Shown here one piece after another: positions 23,301-31,689 of a stretch of 64,000 nucleotides of DNA. The notes under the pieces are model-generated. The model did not search any database, was not told the origin of the DNA, and saw nothing but the letters and a program-made list of their open reading frames with translations. Location: assembly GCA_036927565.1 (NCBI GenBank), contig JAYESD010000002.1, positions 220,413,882-220,477,881 on the forward strand, read 5' to 3'. Made by a program: the position numbers and the translations under genes. Within the stretch, counting starts at the first letter, position 1; each line of letters opens with the position of its first letter. The DNA is from Tuctoria greenei (taxonomy: Eukaryota > Streptophyta > Magnoliopsida > Poales > Poaceae).

Positions 23301-23921
23301 CTCCTTGTTCTTGACTTTGACCACGATGTCATCAACGTACACTTCCACTATGTCTCTGATGAGTTCTTCGAAAGTTTTGTACATTGCTCGTACAAAAGTT
23401 GAAGCTGCATTCTTGAGACCAAAAGGCATGGCTGTGTAACAGTATAATCCATCCACTGTGATGAATGAAGTATGTTCTTCATCTTCCCTAGACATCCGGA
23501 TTTGATGGTATCCTGAATATGCGTCTAGAAAACACAGTAACTCACACCCGGAGGTGGAATCCACTATCTGGTCTATTCTAGGTAGTGGGAATGGATCTTT
23601 TGGACATGCCTTATTCAGTGTGGTGTAGTCGATGCACATCCGAAGTTTCCCGCCGGCTTTAGGCACAACGACTGGGTTTGCCAGCCATTTTGGATGGTAG
23701 ACTTCTCGGATGAATCCGGCTTCGAGCAACTTCTTCACTTCTTGTCGGATGAAGTTCTGTCGCTCTACAGATTGCTTCCGAGGTTTCTGGTGCACAGGCC
23801 GAGCGTCGGGGTAAATCTTCAGATTGTGCTCAATCACTTCCCTGGGGATCCCAGGCATTTGTGACGGTTGCCAAGCAAACACGTCAATGTTAGCCCGGAG
23901 GAAAGTGATGAGCGCGAGTTC
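20379..23921 (-). CDS. pol: Tat pol: RT, two RNase H domains, integrase
   Basis: The frame is open from just after the UAG at 23922; the first Met is at 23882 (residue 1 here, 1,167 codons). RT spans residues about 45-260 with FLDAYSGYHQI and the catalytic YVDD at 182-185. A degenerate gypsy RNase H (about 325-490) lacks the first Asp (ISAADEVV) and carries a ~92-residue acidic insertion (345-436). A second, archaeal-type RNase H (about 558-685) has D565, E603, D627 and D677. Integrase follows: zinc ligands H820, H827, C858, C861, and catalytic D890, D949, E985 (35 residues between the last two). The end is EHLRKFYT. All catalytic motifs of RT, the second RNase H and integrase are intact. It acts in cytoplasmic particles and then at nuclear DNA. 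Confidence 0.93.
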   Translation of the reverse strand, partial: ELALITFLRANIDVFAWQPSQMPGIPREVIEHNLKIYPDARPVHQKPRKQSVERQNFIRQEVKKLLEAGFIREVYHPKWLANPVVVPKAGGKLRMCIDYTTLNKACPKDPFPLPRIDQIVDSTSGCELLCFLDAYSGYHQIRMSREDEEHTSFITVDGLYCYTAMPFGLKNAASTFVRAMYKTFEELIRDIVEVYVDDIVVKVKNKESLLDTLQAVFDKLRATRTKLNPDKCVFGVSSGKLLGFLVSHRGIEANLAKIKAIEDMRPPTRIKDVQKLTGCLAALSRFISRLAERALPFFKLLRKSGPFQWSEEAEKAFQELKQFLTTLPVLVAPNPGEPLLLYISAADEVVSMVLVAERPELPNTQESRSLREDPEVPESGSGSQLPDLNPQNATSEDPDPSDRIQVIPEEAPGSSTQNPEVPEDSLDPSDRARINGEEAPDPSGRVRTIQRPVYFISEVLHDAKTRYLEVHKLLYAVLISSRKLRHYFQAHKVSVVTSYPLRAILHNPNSTGNIAKWAAELAEFDVEFIPRQAIKSQALADFVAEWTPSPLNPGGPSEQKTEPQVPAFTKPHWTLYFDGSMQKQGAGAGILLLAPTGEKVKYMVHLDFKATNNMAEYEALIYGLKVALSYGVKQLLVKGDSQLVIKQVKGECSCNNLQLAAYLLEVQRLQKDFEVLDLHHVQRAHNAEADELSTKASTGAPAPDGTFVRRLSKPTVQPAELNEGGEISILKLTVPMALLPWQPSRVVGAAGSSEQPSTQDSNAQVSSDAWISEIRNYLKDNILPDDDVSADRVVRLAKRYTLVEGDLYRRGANGILMRCITREEGCELLAEIHGGECGNHASSRTLVGKAFRHGFYWPTALQDATELVKKCKACQFHAKQIHTPAQPLQMIPPTWPFAVWGMDILGPFPRAVGGYKFLYVAIDKFTKWPEATPVVTINKQSAINFLQSIVSRFGVPNKIITDNGTQFTSSAFQGYCEDLGIQVCYASVAHPASNGQAERANAEILKGLKTRTYERLKKHGANWIEELPPTLWANRTSPSRATGETPFFLVYGAEAILPPEITLGSLRVRTFDEAAQDQLRREDLDLLEEGRCQAAVRNARYRQALRRYHQRHVHNRQLEEGDLVLRRILSREGQNKLSPSWEGPFRVIKVSRPGSVRLATEDGTPLPNPWNIEHLRKFYT
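22575..22850 (-). repeat. Acidic repeat insertion inside first RNase H
   Basis: Encodes residues 345-436 of pol, rich in Pro, Glu, Ser and Asp. Imperfect repeats such as EDPDPSDRIQVIPEEAPG, EDSLDPSDRARINGEEAPDP and a shorter upstream unit are seen at protein level, and 'cggaggggtcc' and 'acccggagcttc' at DNA level. From general knowledge of Tat elements, the linker here is usually about 10-15 residues. The frame is kept. Confidence 0.75.
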
Positions 23922-23924
23922 CTA
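23922..23924 (-). other. Single in-frame UAG between protease and RT
   Basis: The only interruption of an otherwise continuous gag-protease-RT-integrase frame in this element. It lies about 25 residues before the first RT-proximal motif (DVFAWQPSQMPGIP region). A C-to-T change of a CAG codon would explain it and fits CHG-methylation damage; readthrough or splicing are alternatives. The downstream base is G. Confidence 0.85.
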
Positions 23925-26339
23925 TTTGTCGTTCAAGCCACCCGATATGCGGGTAGTTTGGGTGACATCGGAACCAATTTGGACGACTTTGACGGGAATG
24001 TCGGTGTCGCCGCTTGGCTGCACACGAGGTGCAGAGGTCGAGCCTCGTTGTCGAATGCTCGGAGGTTGTGGAGCTTGCTTCTGTCTGGAGTCCTCTTCTT
24101 GCGCTGTAGTGAGTGCATGGAGTTCCTCCAGAGCAGTTACTCCGGCAGTGCGATCTCCACGGATCCGGAGAACGCCTACTGGTGTTGGCATCTTCAACAC
24201 CAGGTATCCATAATGAGCAGCTGCCATGAATTTGTACAAGGCAGGTCTACCCAAAATGGCGTTGAATGGTAAGTTGATCTGAGCGACGTCGAAGATCAAC
24301 TTTTCGGTGCGATACTTCTCCCGGGTCCCGAAGGTAACAGGGAGAGTAATAGCTCCGAGTGGGGTTATGGCCCCCGGACCTACTCCGGAGAAAGGTCGAG
24401 AGGGCTGGAGGTCCGAAGGTCGAAGCTGAAGCTTAGTGAAAGCTTCGAAGCTGATGAGATTAAGCCCCGAACCTCCATCTACCAGGACATGATGGAGCTG
24501 AATGTTGTTGATGGTGGGAGATACCATCAAGGGTAGCTGGCCAGCTCCGACCATGCTTTGAGGACAGTCCGAAGCATCAAAAGTGATGGGTGTGTCCATC
24601 CACTTTCGATGTGGCTCCGGTCTAGCTGTAGGAGCTACAGCAGCCATATCGCGTCGCATAGTCTTGATGACACGACGAGAGGTGATGTCCCATGATCCAC
24701 CAAAGATGGTGTTCATGGTTTTTCGACGCTCGTTGTCGGAGACATCGGAATCTTCGTCGACGGAGGTGTAGACGGCTTTCAAGACCTTTTTGGGGTCTTG
24801 AAACCCTAACTCCTCTTCAGCCGAAGCTTCATCGACCTTTTGTTTTCCCTCCCTCTGTCGGAAGGGAGACCCTTCCCGGCGCTTGTGGTAGCGCTCGGCA
24901 AGGTTTTGGACCTCCCGGCAGTCCTCTAGTCTGTGGCTGCCCGTTTTGTGAATGGGGCACCACATCTTGGATTTGCCACCGTCTTCAGAAGACGGTCGAG
25001 GTCGCTTCTCGGGGCGTGGCCCCCGGCCACCAGGAGTTGCAGCGGCTGCAACGTTGGATGTGCCGGCCGACGGCTTCTTCTTGCCGTTGGTCTTCTTTTT
25101 CTTCTTGCCACTCCCGGAGGTAGCGGCTTCTTCTTTGGAGGATTTTTTATGATCCTCCAGGGCTGGTTTGGAGTGCATTTCACGGCCCTCCGCAGCTCTG
25201 GCACATTTGTCAGCCAGGCTGAAGAGCTCCGTGACGCTGGTGATCTCTTTGATCGCCAGCTTCTCCAACATCTTCTTGTCTCGTACACCCTGTCTGAATG
25301 CCACAATGACAGAAGCGCTTGAGATAGAAGGGATTGTGTTACGTACCTGAGAGAATCTCTGGATGAATGACCGCAAAGATTCTCCTCCTTTTTGCACGAC
25401 CGCAAAAAGGTCCAGTTCAGTGCCCGGACGGGTGTATGAACTCCCGAAATTGGCGGTGAACTGGCGGCACAGCTCCTCCCAACTGTCGATAGAGTTGGGT
25501 GGAAGGCTCATAAACCAGGACCTGGCGGTCCCAGTTAAGGCCACTGGAAAGTAATTGGCCATTACGGCCTCGTTTCCTCCAGCTGCTAGAATCGCAGTGG
25601 AGTATATCTGCAGAAATTCCACGGGATTAACAGTCCCGTCGAATTTTTCCGGCAAGTGTGGCCGGAACTTCTGTGGCCATCTAACCATGCGCAAGTGCAT
25701 GGCTAGGGCGGAACAGCCTCCTCCTACTCCTTCCAGAGTAGAAAGGTCTTGAGCATCTCGTCTTTCTCGAGCTCGCTCGATGTGGACACGGCCATCCTGT
25801 TGGCGGTATCTGCGATCAAGCTCCGCCCGGAGGTCGTGTGTCGAAAGCCGAGATGCAGTATGGGCACGTCGTGCCCCAGAGGGCAACGACGTCACTTGCT
25901 GTGACGCAGCTCTTCTCCGGTTGTTGGAGACATGTGGACCAAGTCTTCCAGACAACGTTCGTCGCTGCGATGGGGCCCGCCCTGAAGGAGGTGGACCCTG
26001 ATTGTTGAGGCGTTCAGCCGCTGCTGCGACCAAATGCTCTATATCAGCTCTCCATTGCTCCACGGCACCTTGAGATGCATCCGGAGGTGGTGGTCGCTGA
26101 AGGAGAGCACGCGCTGCATGGGGCGCGTGTTCTGGGTTGTCACGACTTGCCGGCGCAGAATGTGACGCCAGTGCACCATCATGTCGTCCGGCATGTCTTG
26201 CCGGAGAAGATGGTGGTGGTGGGAGTGTGACTCCTGCTGGAACTGAGGCTCCTGCTGGTGGCTGCATGTTGGAGGGATTGCCTCCGACAGCCTGAGCAGC
26301 AGGTTGCCCGTTGGATGATCCAGCCGCAGAATTCACCAT
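23922..26339 (-). CDS. gag: Tat Gag-protease polyprotein
   Basis: 805 codons, ATG at 26339, only 41 bases after the LTR. N-terminal third is Pro/Ala/Arg-rich. The retrotransposon Gag domain spans residues about 220-350 (PEKFDGTVNPVEFLQIY, ALTGTARSWF). A Lys-rich basic tract lies at 399-450, then a zinc-knuckle variant at 461-474 (C-x2-H-x4-H-x4-C) instead of CCHC, as usual in Tat. The retropepsin has its active site at VLVDGGSGLNLI (D621; DGGS rather than DTGA) and the flap/C-terminal ILGRPAL at 695-701. The product forms the particle and cleaves the polyprotein. The frame ends with UAG at 23922-23924, and pol continues in the same frame. Confidence 0.92.
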   Translation of the reverse strand: MVNSAAGSSNGQPAAQAVGGNPSNMQPPAGASVPAGVTLPPPPSSPARHAGRHDGALASHSAPASRDNPEHAPHAARALLQRPPPPDASQGAVEQWRADIEHLVAAAAERLNNQGPPPSGRAPSQRRTLSGRLGPHVSNNRRRAASQQVTSLPSGARRAHTASRLSTHDLRAELDRRYRQQDGRVHIERARERRDAQDLSTLEGVGGGCSALAMHLRMVRWPQKFRPHLPEKFDGTVNPVEFLQIYSTAILAAGGNEAVMANYFPVALTGTARSWFMSLPPNSIDSWEELCRQFTANFGSSYTRPGTELDLFAVVQKGGESLRSFIQRFSQVRNTIPSISSASVIVAFRQGVRDKKMLEKLAIKEITSVTELFSLADKCARAAEGREMHSKPALEDHKKSSKEEAATSGSGKKKKKTNGKKKPSAGTSNVAAAATPGGRGPRPEKRPRPSSEDGGKSKMWCPIHKTGSHRLEDCREVQNLAERYHKRREGSPFRQREGKQKVDEASAEEELGFQDPKKVLKAVYTSVDEDSDVSDNERRKTMNTIFGGSWDITSRRVIKTMRRDMAAVAPTARPEPHRKWMDTPITFDASDCPQSMVGAGQLPLMVSPTINNIQLHHVLVDGGSGLNLISFEAFTKLQLRPSDLQPSRPFSGVGPGAITPLGAITLPVTFGTREKYRTEKLIFDVAQINLPFNAILGRPALYKFMAAAHYGYLVLKMPTPVGVLRIRGDRTAGVTALEELHALTTAQEEDSRQKQAPQPPSIRQRGSTSAPRVQPSGDTDIPVKVVQIGSDVTQTTRISGGLNDK

Positions 26340-26380
26340 TCTTGAAGATCTCAGGCTCTCCCCCTACCTGGCGCGCCAAC
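26340..26380 (-). other. Tat primer-binding site and 41-base leader
   Basis: On the minus strand the LTR end is followed by gttggcgcgccaggtagggg, starting one base after the LTR. Its position and TGG start fit a tRNA-complementary primer-binding site. The homologous site of the other Tat LTR is at 8943-8961. I cannot name the tRNA without a search. Confidence 0.7.
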
Positions 26381-27211
26381 TGTCGACTGTTGGAGTCGGC
26401 AGATCCCCTGACACTAAGAAAGTGTTGAAGGAGTTTGTGGTTCGGTTTGGGCGCGCGGAGACTCAAGAAGGTGAATTGCGATTGGACACGAATGACACAG
26501 CGGTTTACGTGGTTCGGGCCGCCTGAGCGTAATACCCTACTCCACGGGTGTGTGTGTGTGTGTATTGACTTGTGAACTTCAGGGTGTTCGAGCGTTCTCT
26601 CCCCGTGTATCGTCGGTTTGTCCTTTTATAACATAAGGACAAACCGTTACAAGTCAGCCTGGCCCGACATGTGGCCCTGGCGGTTATTAGTATTGATACA
26701 CGAGATTAATTGTTGTTAATAACCCTGTAACGGCTCCGACAGTGCCGTTACAGGTGTTAAGATCGTCCGATTAATTATCATTAACGTGGAATTAATGGTA
26801 ATTAATCGGGTCTTGAAGTCTGCGGCTGTCCTTTGGAGATCCGGAGCCGTTACAACGTCTCCCGGGGGTTTTAAGCAGCTAGCTCCGACGTATGGACACG
26901 TGGCAGCTCCGGAGCTTGCTTGGGAGAAGCGGGAAGCTCCGGGGTGGCCTGGCACGTGTCAGGTCCGGAGCTTCTCTCGGTCAGGGGTTACCTCCGGAGG
27001 TGCCGTTTCAGTACCTAGCCCGGAGCTTCACCCTTGTGGGTAATAACTCTGGTCTGTCAGTACACGTGGCAACCTAGAGGTTAACCATGTTGGAGAAGCG
27101 GGTCCGGTCACGTCTGGCGAGCGGGCCCCCGAGGGTCTTCAATTTGAGTAGATGTCCTTCCCTTGAGATCTTTGTAACCTCAGGGGGTGTATGGTTTTTA
27201 GGGTACCGACA
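26381..27211 (-). repeat. Tat 5' LTR (right LTR)
   Basis: 831 bp, nearly identical to 14304-15132 (two substitutions and one extra GT unit near 26555). It provides the promoter for the minus-strand full-length RNA; the TATA hairpin is at 26614-26646. Confidence 0.93.
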
Positions 27212-28118
27212 GATGTGGACGTAAAGAATTGGTTGGAAAGGTCCATCCGACTAGGTTATGGACTCAGGCTGCGGCTGAGTCGTGATTGACTCAAATATGG
27301 AAAGTTATGAGTTGGTTATGATAGGATTTTGTGTGCGTCATGAATTTTAGTTTTTTTAGGAATGTGGGATACATTCCTAAGGTGTTTGGATGTCTCAAGA
27401 TTGCTTCTATCTGTGTTTAGAAGAGTCTTGAGCAGTTATAGAATGTTTTGATTTGTGGATTGAGTAGGATTAGAGTCCTAGTTAGAATTGAATTGGCCTT
27501 GGGGCTGGATATATAAGCAAGGGAGGACAGAGGTCGTGTACGACAACTTTGGGGTTGTTCCTCTTGTGGTTTGACCAATAAAATTTGCAGTTCGTAGGAA
27601 CTTTTGTGCCTTTTTCGTCCGACTTGTTTTCCTCAAGTCTTTCTCGTCGAGTTTCTGCACAACACTACCTTGCTTCGGTGGTTTTATCATAACTCCAGTT
27701 TTACAGATCCGATTGACGTGATTCTTTCTAGGTTGTCTTCAAAACTTGATTTTCTATCATATGTGACAATTTCACAGTCATTGTATTTGTGTTTTCTGAT
27801 CTACACAAGTCTCTTTGCAGTGTTCCAGAACTGCTTTTCTCGTGTTGGACAGATTGACCTTTGTTCGATCTTCTGACCATAACATGAGTTTCTATCAATG
27901 ATTTTCATGATTCTTGTTGTGACATCTTTGAGACTTGATTCTCTACAATATATAACGATTTTGTCACAATTGAACACGTTTAGGTTAGTGGCACACATGG
28001 TTTCTTTAACAGAATGATTTTTTGCCGAGGGGTGTTTCATTGCTTCCGCTGAAAAGTTTTAATCTACCATTCACCCCCACCTGGTAGCTTTACACGTGCT
28101 CTTCGATCCTACACTATG

Positions 28119-28747
28119 ACATGATTATGTTAATATGAATCACTTATGCTATGAATTAACATTGGTTCAACGATGACTTAGTTCATTGCCTTAGGATGGC
28201 TTGTGCCTAGGATCTTAAAGGAAATTACTTAATATGCTAGCATGTTGCTAGGATAGATGAGTAGCATTGAATGTCTCATAGATTTACGGATTGAAGAGGT
28301 AAGAAGTAGGTGGTGACAGCCCTATTTGTCCTTTGTAATCCTCCATGTTCGGCTATGCCATATGCTCTTGGCGGGAGTCGTCCTAATGTTGCTAGGGTAA
28401 AATCGTGCCCGATGTGTTAATCCACTTAGCATGAGAATTCATAATTAATATAATCATTAGTAATGAAATTAGGTTATGTATATGTACATTAGAAGCATAG
28501 TAGGAGTATCTACCTAACTCTTAGCCTAGTCCCTCTTTACCTCATTTACCCCCATTAGGATAGAATGTTCTTGTGTGTGTCACACTACCTCCAAGTTATC
28601 AATTACCCATCCTTGCTAGAATCCTACCTAGACCCTTTGGGAGAATATAAATGACACCCTTTGGGAGTACATTGAAAGGGGGAAATGCTACATCGATAGA
28701 TTTTGTGCGCTTGTGGATGTACAACTGTAATCTAAAAATGATTAACA
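28119..28747 (+). repeat. Athila 5' LTR, piece 4 of 4
   Basis: Resumes after LTR-A copy 3 and the duplicated ctatg. It matches about 4340-5008 of the intact LTR ('cattggttcaacgatga', 'cctttgtaatcctccatgttcggctat' region, 'gtgcgcttgtggat') and ends GATTAACA. Confidence 0.9.
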
Positions 28748-29076
28748 AGCATTTTTGGCACCTTTGCTAGGAATGAATTGTTAGTACTACGTAGGAAAAA
28801 TCTACAAGCATTTTTGGTGCCATTGTCGGGGAAGGCAGCCGAAGTATTGCATGACTGAGTGAATAGGATAGGACCCTGGTAGGTTTTCGTAGGATAACCC
28901 TTCTTGTTATCGCATTCTATGTGAAAATAGGGTAGTGTAGGTCTGGTTTACGCTTGGCAAAAAATGTTCTTGAAGATCTTGAATCCCTTCTAAGAGAGTG
29001 ACCTCATGTCGTTATTCCTTAGAAGCTTCGAGCGGCAAAGCAAGCCAGCACAACAGCACCAACAACCAAAACACCA
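28748..29076 (+). other. Athila leader with duplicated primer-binding region
   Basis: The LTR is followed by agcatttttggcacctttgc, and 59 bases later by agcatttttggtgccattgt then cgggga. The second copy (about 28815-28832) is close to the tRNA-Asp-type site TGGCGCCGTTGCCGGGGA typical of Athila elements; the first is decayed. The remainder leads up to the gag ATG at 29077. Confidence 0.65.
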
Positions 29077-29852
29077 ATGGCCCAGAAGAACCTTCGTGAG
29101 TTTTTGGCTCCCTCTGCTAAAAATGTGCCTGTTGGGCCCATTGTTGACACAGTATACAAGAACTTCAAAATCAAGACTAGCCTAATCACTATGGTGCAAG
29201 CCAACACATTTTTTGAGGAGGCTAATAAGGCTGCAAGTGCTCACCTGCAATAGTTCCTTAGATTTGCAACACTTTTAAGATCAAGGACGTATCTCTTGAT
29301 GATGTCCGTCTTAGACTGTTTCCATTGTCTCTTTTTGGGAGAGCAAAAAAGTGGTTCTACGCAAACCGAAGTGCTGGAGACACTTGGGAGAAGTGTTCTA
29401 CGGCATTCCTCGCCAAGTTTTTCCCGTTGGGCAAGACCAATGCCCTACGTGGAAGAATTTCCATCTTCTGGCAAGATGTCAAGGAATCTATTCCCGAGGT
29501 TTGGGAAAGGCTTCAAGAGTATATCCTAGCCTATCCCCACCATTAGATGGATGTTTGGCTCATTATCCAAAACTTCTACAACGGGTTGATTCCTTCCGCG
29601 TGTGACCATGTTGATGTTGCTGCTGGAGGTACCTTCTTCTCATATACGGCGCCAAAAGCCAAAGATTTGATTGAGAAGAATGTGTCAAACATGGGTTGGA
29701 GTGACGAGCGTCTCCATACCCGCCAAAGAGGCATGCACGCCTTAAAGGAGATGGACATGATCGCTGCCAAGTTGGACCTCCTTATGAAGAAGATTGATGG
29801 ACAAGGCAATGGTGAGGTATGATGGACCTTCAAGTCTATGGCAACACGGGCC
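29077..29852 (+). pseudogene. gag: Athila-type gag, decayed
   Basis: Reading starts at 29077 (MAQKNLREFLAP), through SLITMVQANTFFEEANKAASAHLQ to an in-frame TAG at about 29251. After a frame change the Gag core continues from about 29280: RLFPLSLFGRAKKWFYANRS, CSTAFLAKFFPLGKTNALRG, ESIPEVWERLQEYI, then a TAG at 29544-29546, then MDVWLIIQNFYNGL, NVSNMGWSDERLHTRQRGMH and AAKLDLLMKKIDG to a TGA at 29820-29822. The motif order is that of Athila-lineage Gag. At least three stops and one frameshift make it non-functional. Confidence 0.85.
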
Positions 29853-30957
29853 ATTTGTGCAATAACTACCCGAAAAACCCGTTAGGATACCCTATACGTA
29901 GCCAACATTGAAACAACAATGGCTATCATCCAGGAGGTCAAGGGTGGGGCCAACCATGCCCATTCTTTGAAGGAGAGTACAACAACAATGACAACAATGG
30001 AAATCAACCCAACTTGAGAGAACTTGCCACTAGCGAGCTAAAGATCAATGATACTCTGTCCAAGAAACTGTAGGCTAATGACAAGACCGTAGAGAGTATT
30101 AATGCCAAGATTGAAGGACTATCCTTAGCCTTCAAGAATCAATTGAGTTTCAACAAGATGTTGGAAACTCAGTTGGCTCAACTAGCAGCTGTTGTTCCTC
30201 CCGTGGAAAATGGAAAGATGCCAGGACAGCCTGAACCTCTCGTGGAGAATGTCAGCATGTTTTTTCTACGAGGAGGCAACTGGTTGAAGGACCCTAGATG
30301 TCCTACAATTTCATGCTAAATTGGGGGTCACCAATTTAACAAGGCCATTTGTGACCTTGCAGCAATTGTGAGTGTAATGCCAAGTGGTTTTTGACCAGCT
30401 CAACTTCACAGAGCTTACTCCAACACCAATGCAGCTCCAACTGGCTACTTCTTCAGTCCATTATCCGACAGGTATCCATGAAGATGTTCTGGTGAAAATC
30501 CAAAATTGCTTCATACCCGTGGATTTCATGGTGCTCGACATGGAGGTCGAGAAGGATACGCCACTCATTCTTGGGCGACCATTCCTTAGCATCGCGAAGG
30601 CTCACATAGATGTGGGAGATGGAGAAATCCACTTCCATATCAGTGGCAAGGAGGGGAAGTTTAACTTTTGCCCAAAGTTGGAGCAATGCTCCGTGATCCG
30701 TATCAAGTACGGGACAAATGTTAAACGCATTCAAGAGGTCGAATCAGACCTCCAAAGGTGGACTCGCTCATTGCATTCATGAGAAATTTGATCTATGCGG
30801 ATAACCCGTCTTATCGTCCACACCGACGTCCCAAGAAGATGGAGAAGTACGGGCCTCCGCAAAGGCCCAAGTCTACCAAGCCGCCAAAGAAGGAATGGCA
30901 GAAGAAGCAAGACAAGCCATTTGAGCCCACCCCTCAGGACACGGATGTCAAGAAATG
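29853..30957 (+). pseudogene. pro: Athila Gag C-terminus and protease region, decayed
   Basis: Early fragments are weak. From about 30012, LRELATSELKINDTLSKKL and LETQLAQLAAVVPPVENG resemble the Athila Gag C-terminal linker. The protease region follows: a decayed CDL-type active-site segment near 30352 (ICDLAAIVSVMPSGF; the grass Athila form normally has CDLGAS), then GIHEDVLVKIQNCFIPVDFMVLDMEV split by no stop, and ILGRPFLSIAKAHIDV near 30570. The end has a basic KK/PKK-rich tail (30850-30957). Stops and at least one frameshift are present. No RT motif follows. Confidence 0.75.
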
Positions 30958-31689
30958 AAGAAGGTGGAATGTCCATCTCATCGGACTGTGGTGAGACCTA
31001 GCCAATAGGTAAAATTGGTAGTTATGCTTTTCTTTAATTTTTCTTTATTCGGTTTTCCCCATTTAGTTTGATTTTTCCCCACTACATCTTTGGTTTTTCT
31101 TTGCAAGTTGAGAATCTTGTATTCTCAACTATCAATTTTATTTCTTTATTTTTTTACAAAAAAATAAAATTGTTGGGTTCTGAAAAAGTGTTTTTACTCC
31201 GAAAATAATTTTTCTGAGTTGCAAAAGTGGTAATTCAGAATCGGGCTAATTCCATCGCCGTTGGGGAGCCACCTGCCAAAAGGGAGAAGAGGGGGGGCCC
31301 ACTTGTTAGTTCGGCTGACCCCCCCCCCCCCCCCCCGCTGTTCGGTCGACATGGGGAAAGAGCCATTTTGGCTCTTTCTCCTCCAACAGCTACATTTGGT
31401 CCCCTAGTGACCGTTGGGGAGTGCACACTATAAATGGTGATCGTAAGAAGCACTCCTCCTCACACTTCACCTCATTTCATACCTCTTCAAAGTCACCCAT
31501 GCTCACATTGTTTTTCTTGCTCTTCATTGAAGTACTCTTGCTCAAAATCAAACTGAAAAAAGATTTGCTTTTGTTTGCATTTGTAAATTTTCTCTCAAGC
31601 TCTTCAACTCAAAATTCGTCTGGGTTTTGCTTTTGCTAACATCACCTCTTTCGAGTTTTTGCCTTGTTGTGTCCTTGCTTGTTGTGGCC
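30958..31689 (+). other. AT-rich spacer where RT and integrase would be expected
   Basis: 732 bp without coding motifs in any frame. It contains T-rich stretches (31020-31170), an 18-base C run at 31319-31336 and pyrimidine-rich sequence up to the next ATG. No YVDD, RNase H or integrase motif is present, so the pol domains are missing rather than decayed. Confidence 0.7.

Larger units (their letters stand above)
14304..27211 (-). mobile_element. Tat-lineage Ty3/gypsy element, near-intact and young (12.9 kb)
   Basis: TG...CA termini, LTRs of 829 bp (14304-15132) and 831 bp (26381-27211), and a perfect 5-bp duplication gatgt (14299-14303 and 27212-27216). By eye the two LTRs differ by two substitutions (14785/26864 and 15092/27172) and one GT dinucleotide in a microsatellite, so insertion is recent, on the order of 0.1 million years with a commonly used grass LTR rate (inference). 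Sense is the minus strand: LTR, PBS, gag-protease, RT, RNase H, integrase, spacer, antisense gene, LTR. Dual RNase H domains and an antisense ORF are established hallmarks of the Tat lineage. Confidence 0.93.
13455..28113 (+). repeat. LTR-A copy 3, solo LTR split by the Tat element
   Basis: Left part 13455-14303 starts TGTGAGACC; right part 27217-28113 (after the duplicated gatgt) ends CGATCCTACA. Joined length is about 1.75 kb, as in copies 1 and 2. Perfect flanking duplication: ctatg at 13450-13454 and 28114-28118. The repeat block is at about 13530-13810 and the TATA box at 27510-27517. The interruption, 14304-27211, is the young Tat element. Confidence 0.9.

Noticed and set aside
23824..26001. 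Many plus-strand frames of 60-143 codons
   Set aside because: All are complements of the intact gag-protease frame.
31319..31336. Long C run as a functional element
   Set aside because: Simple homopolymer, like those at 10968-10978, 38204-38214 and 40521-40530; prone to slippage and sequencing error.
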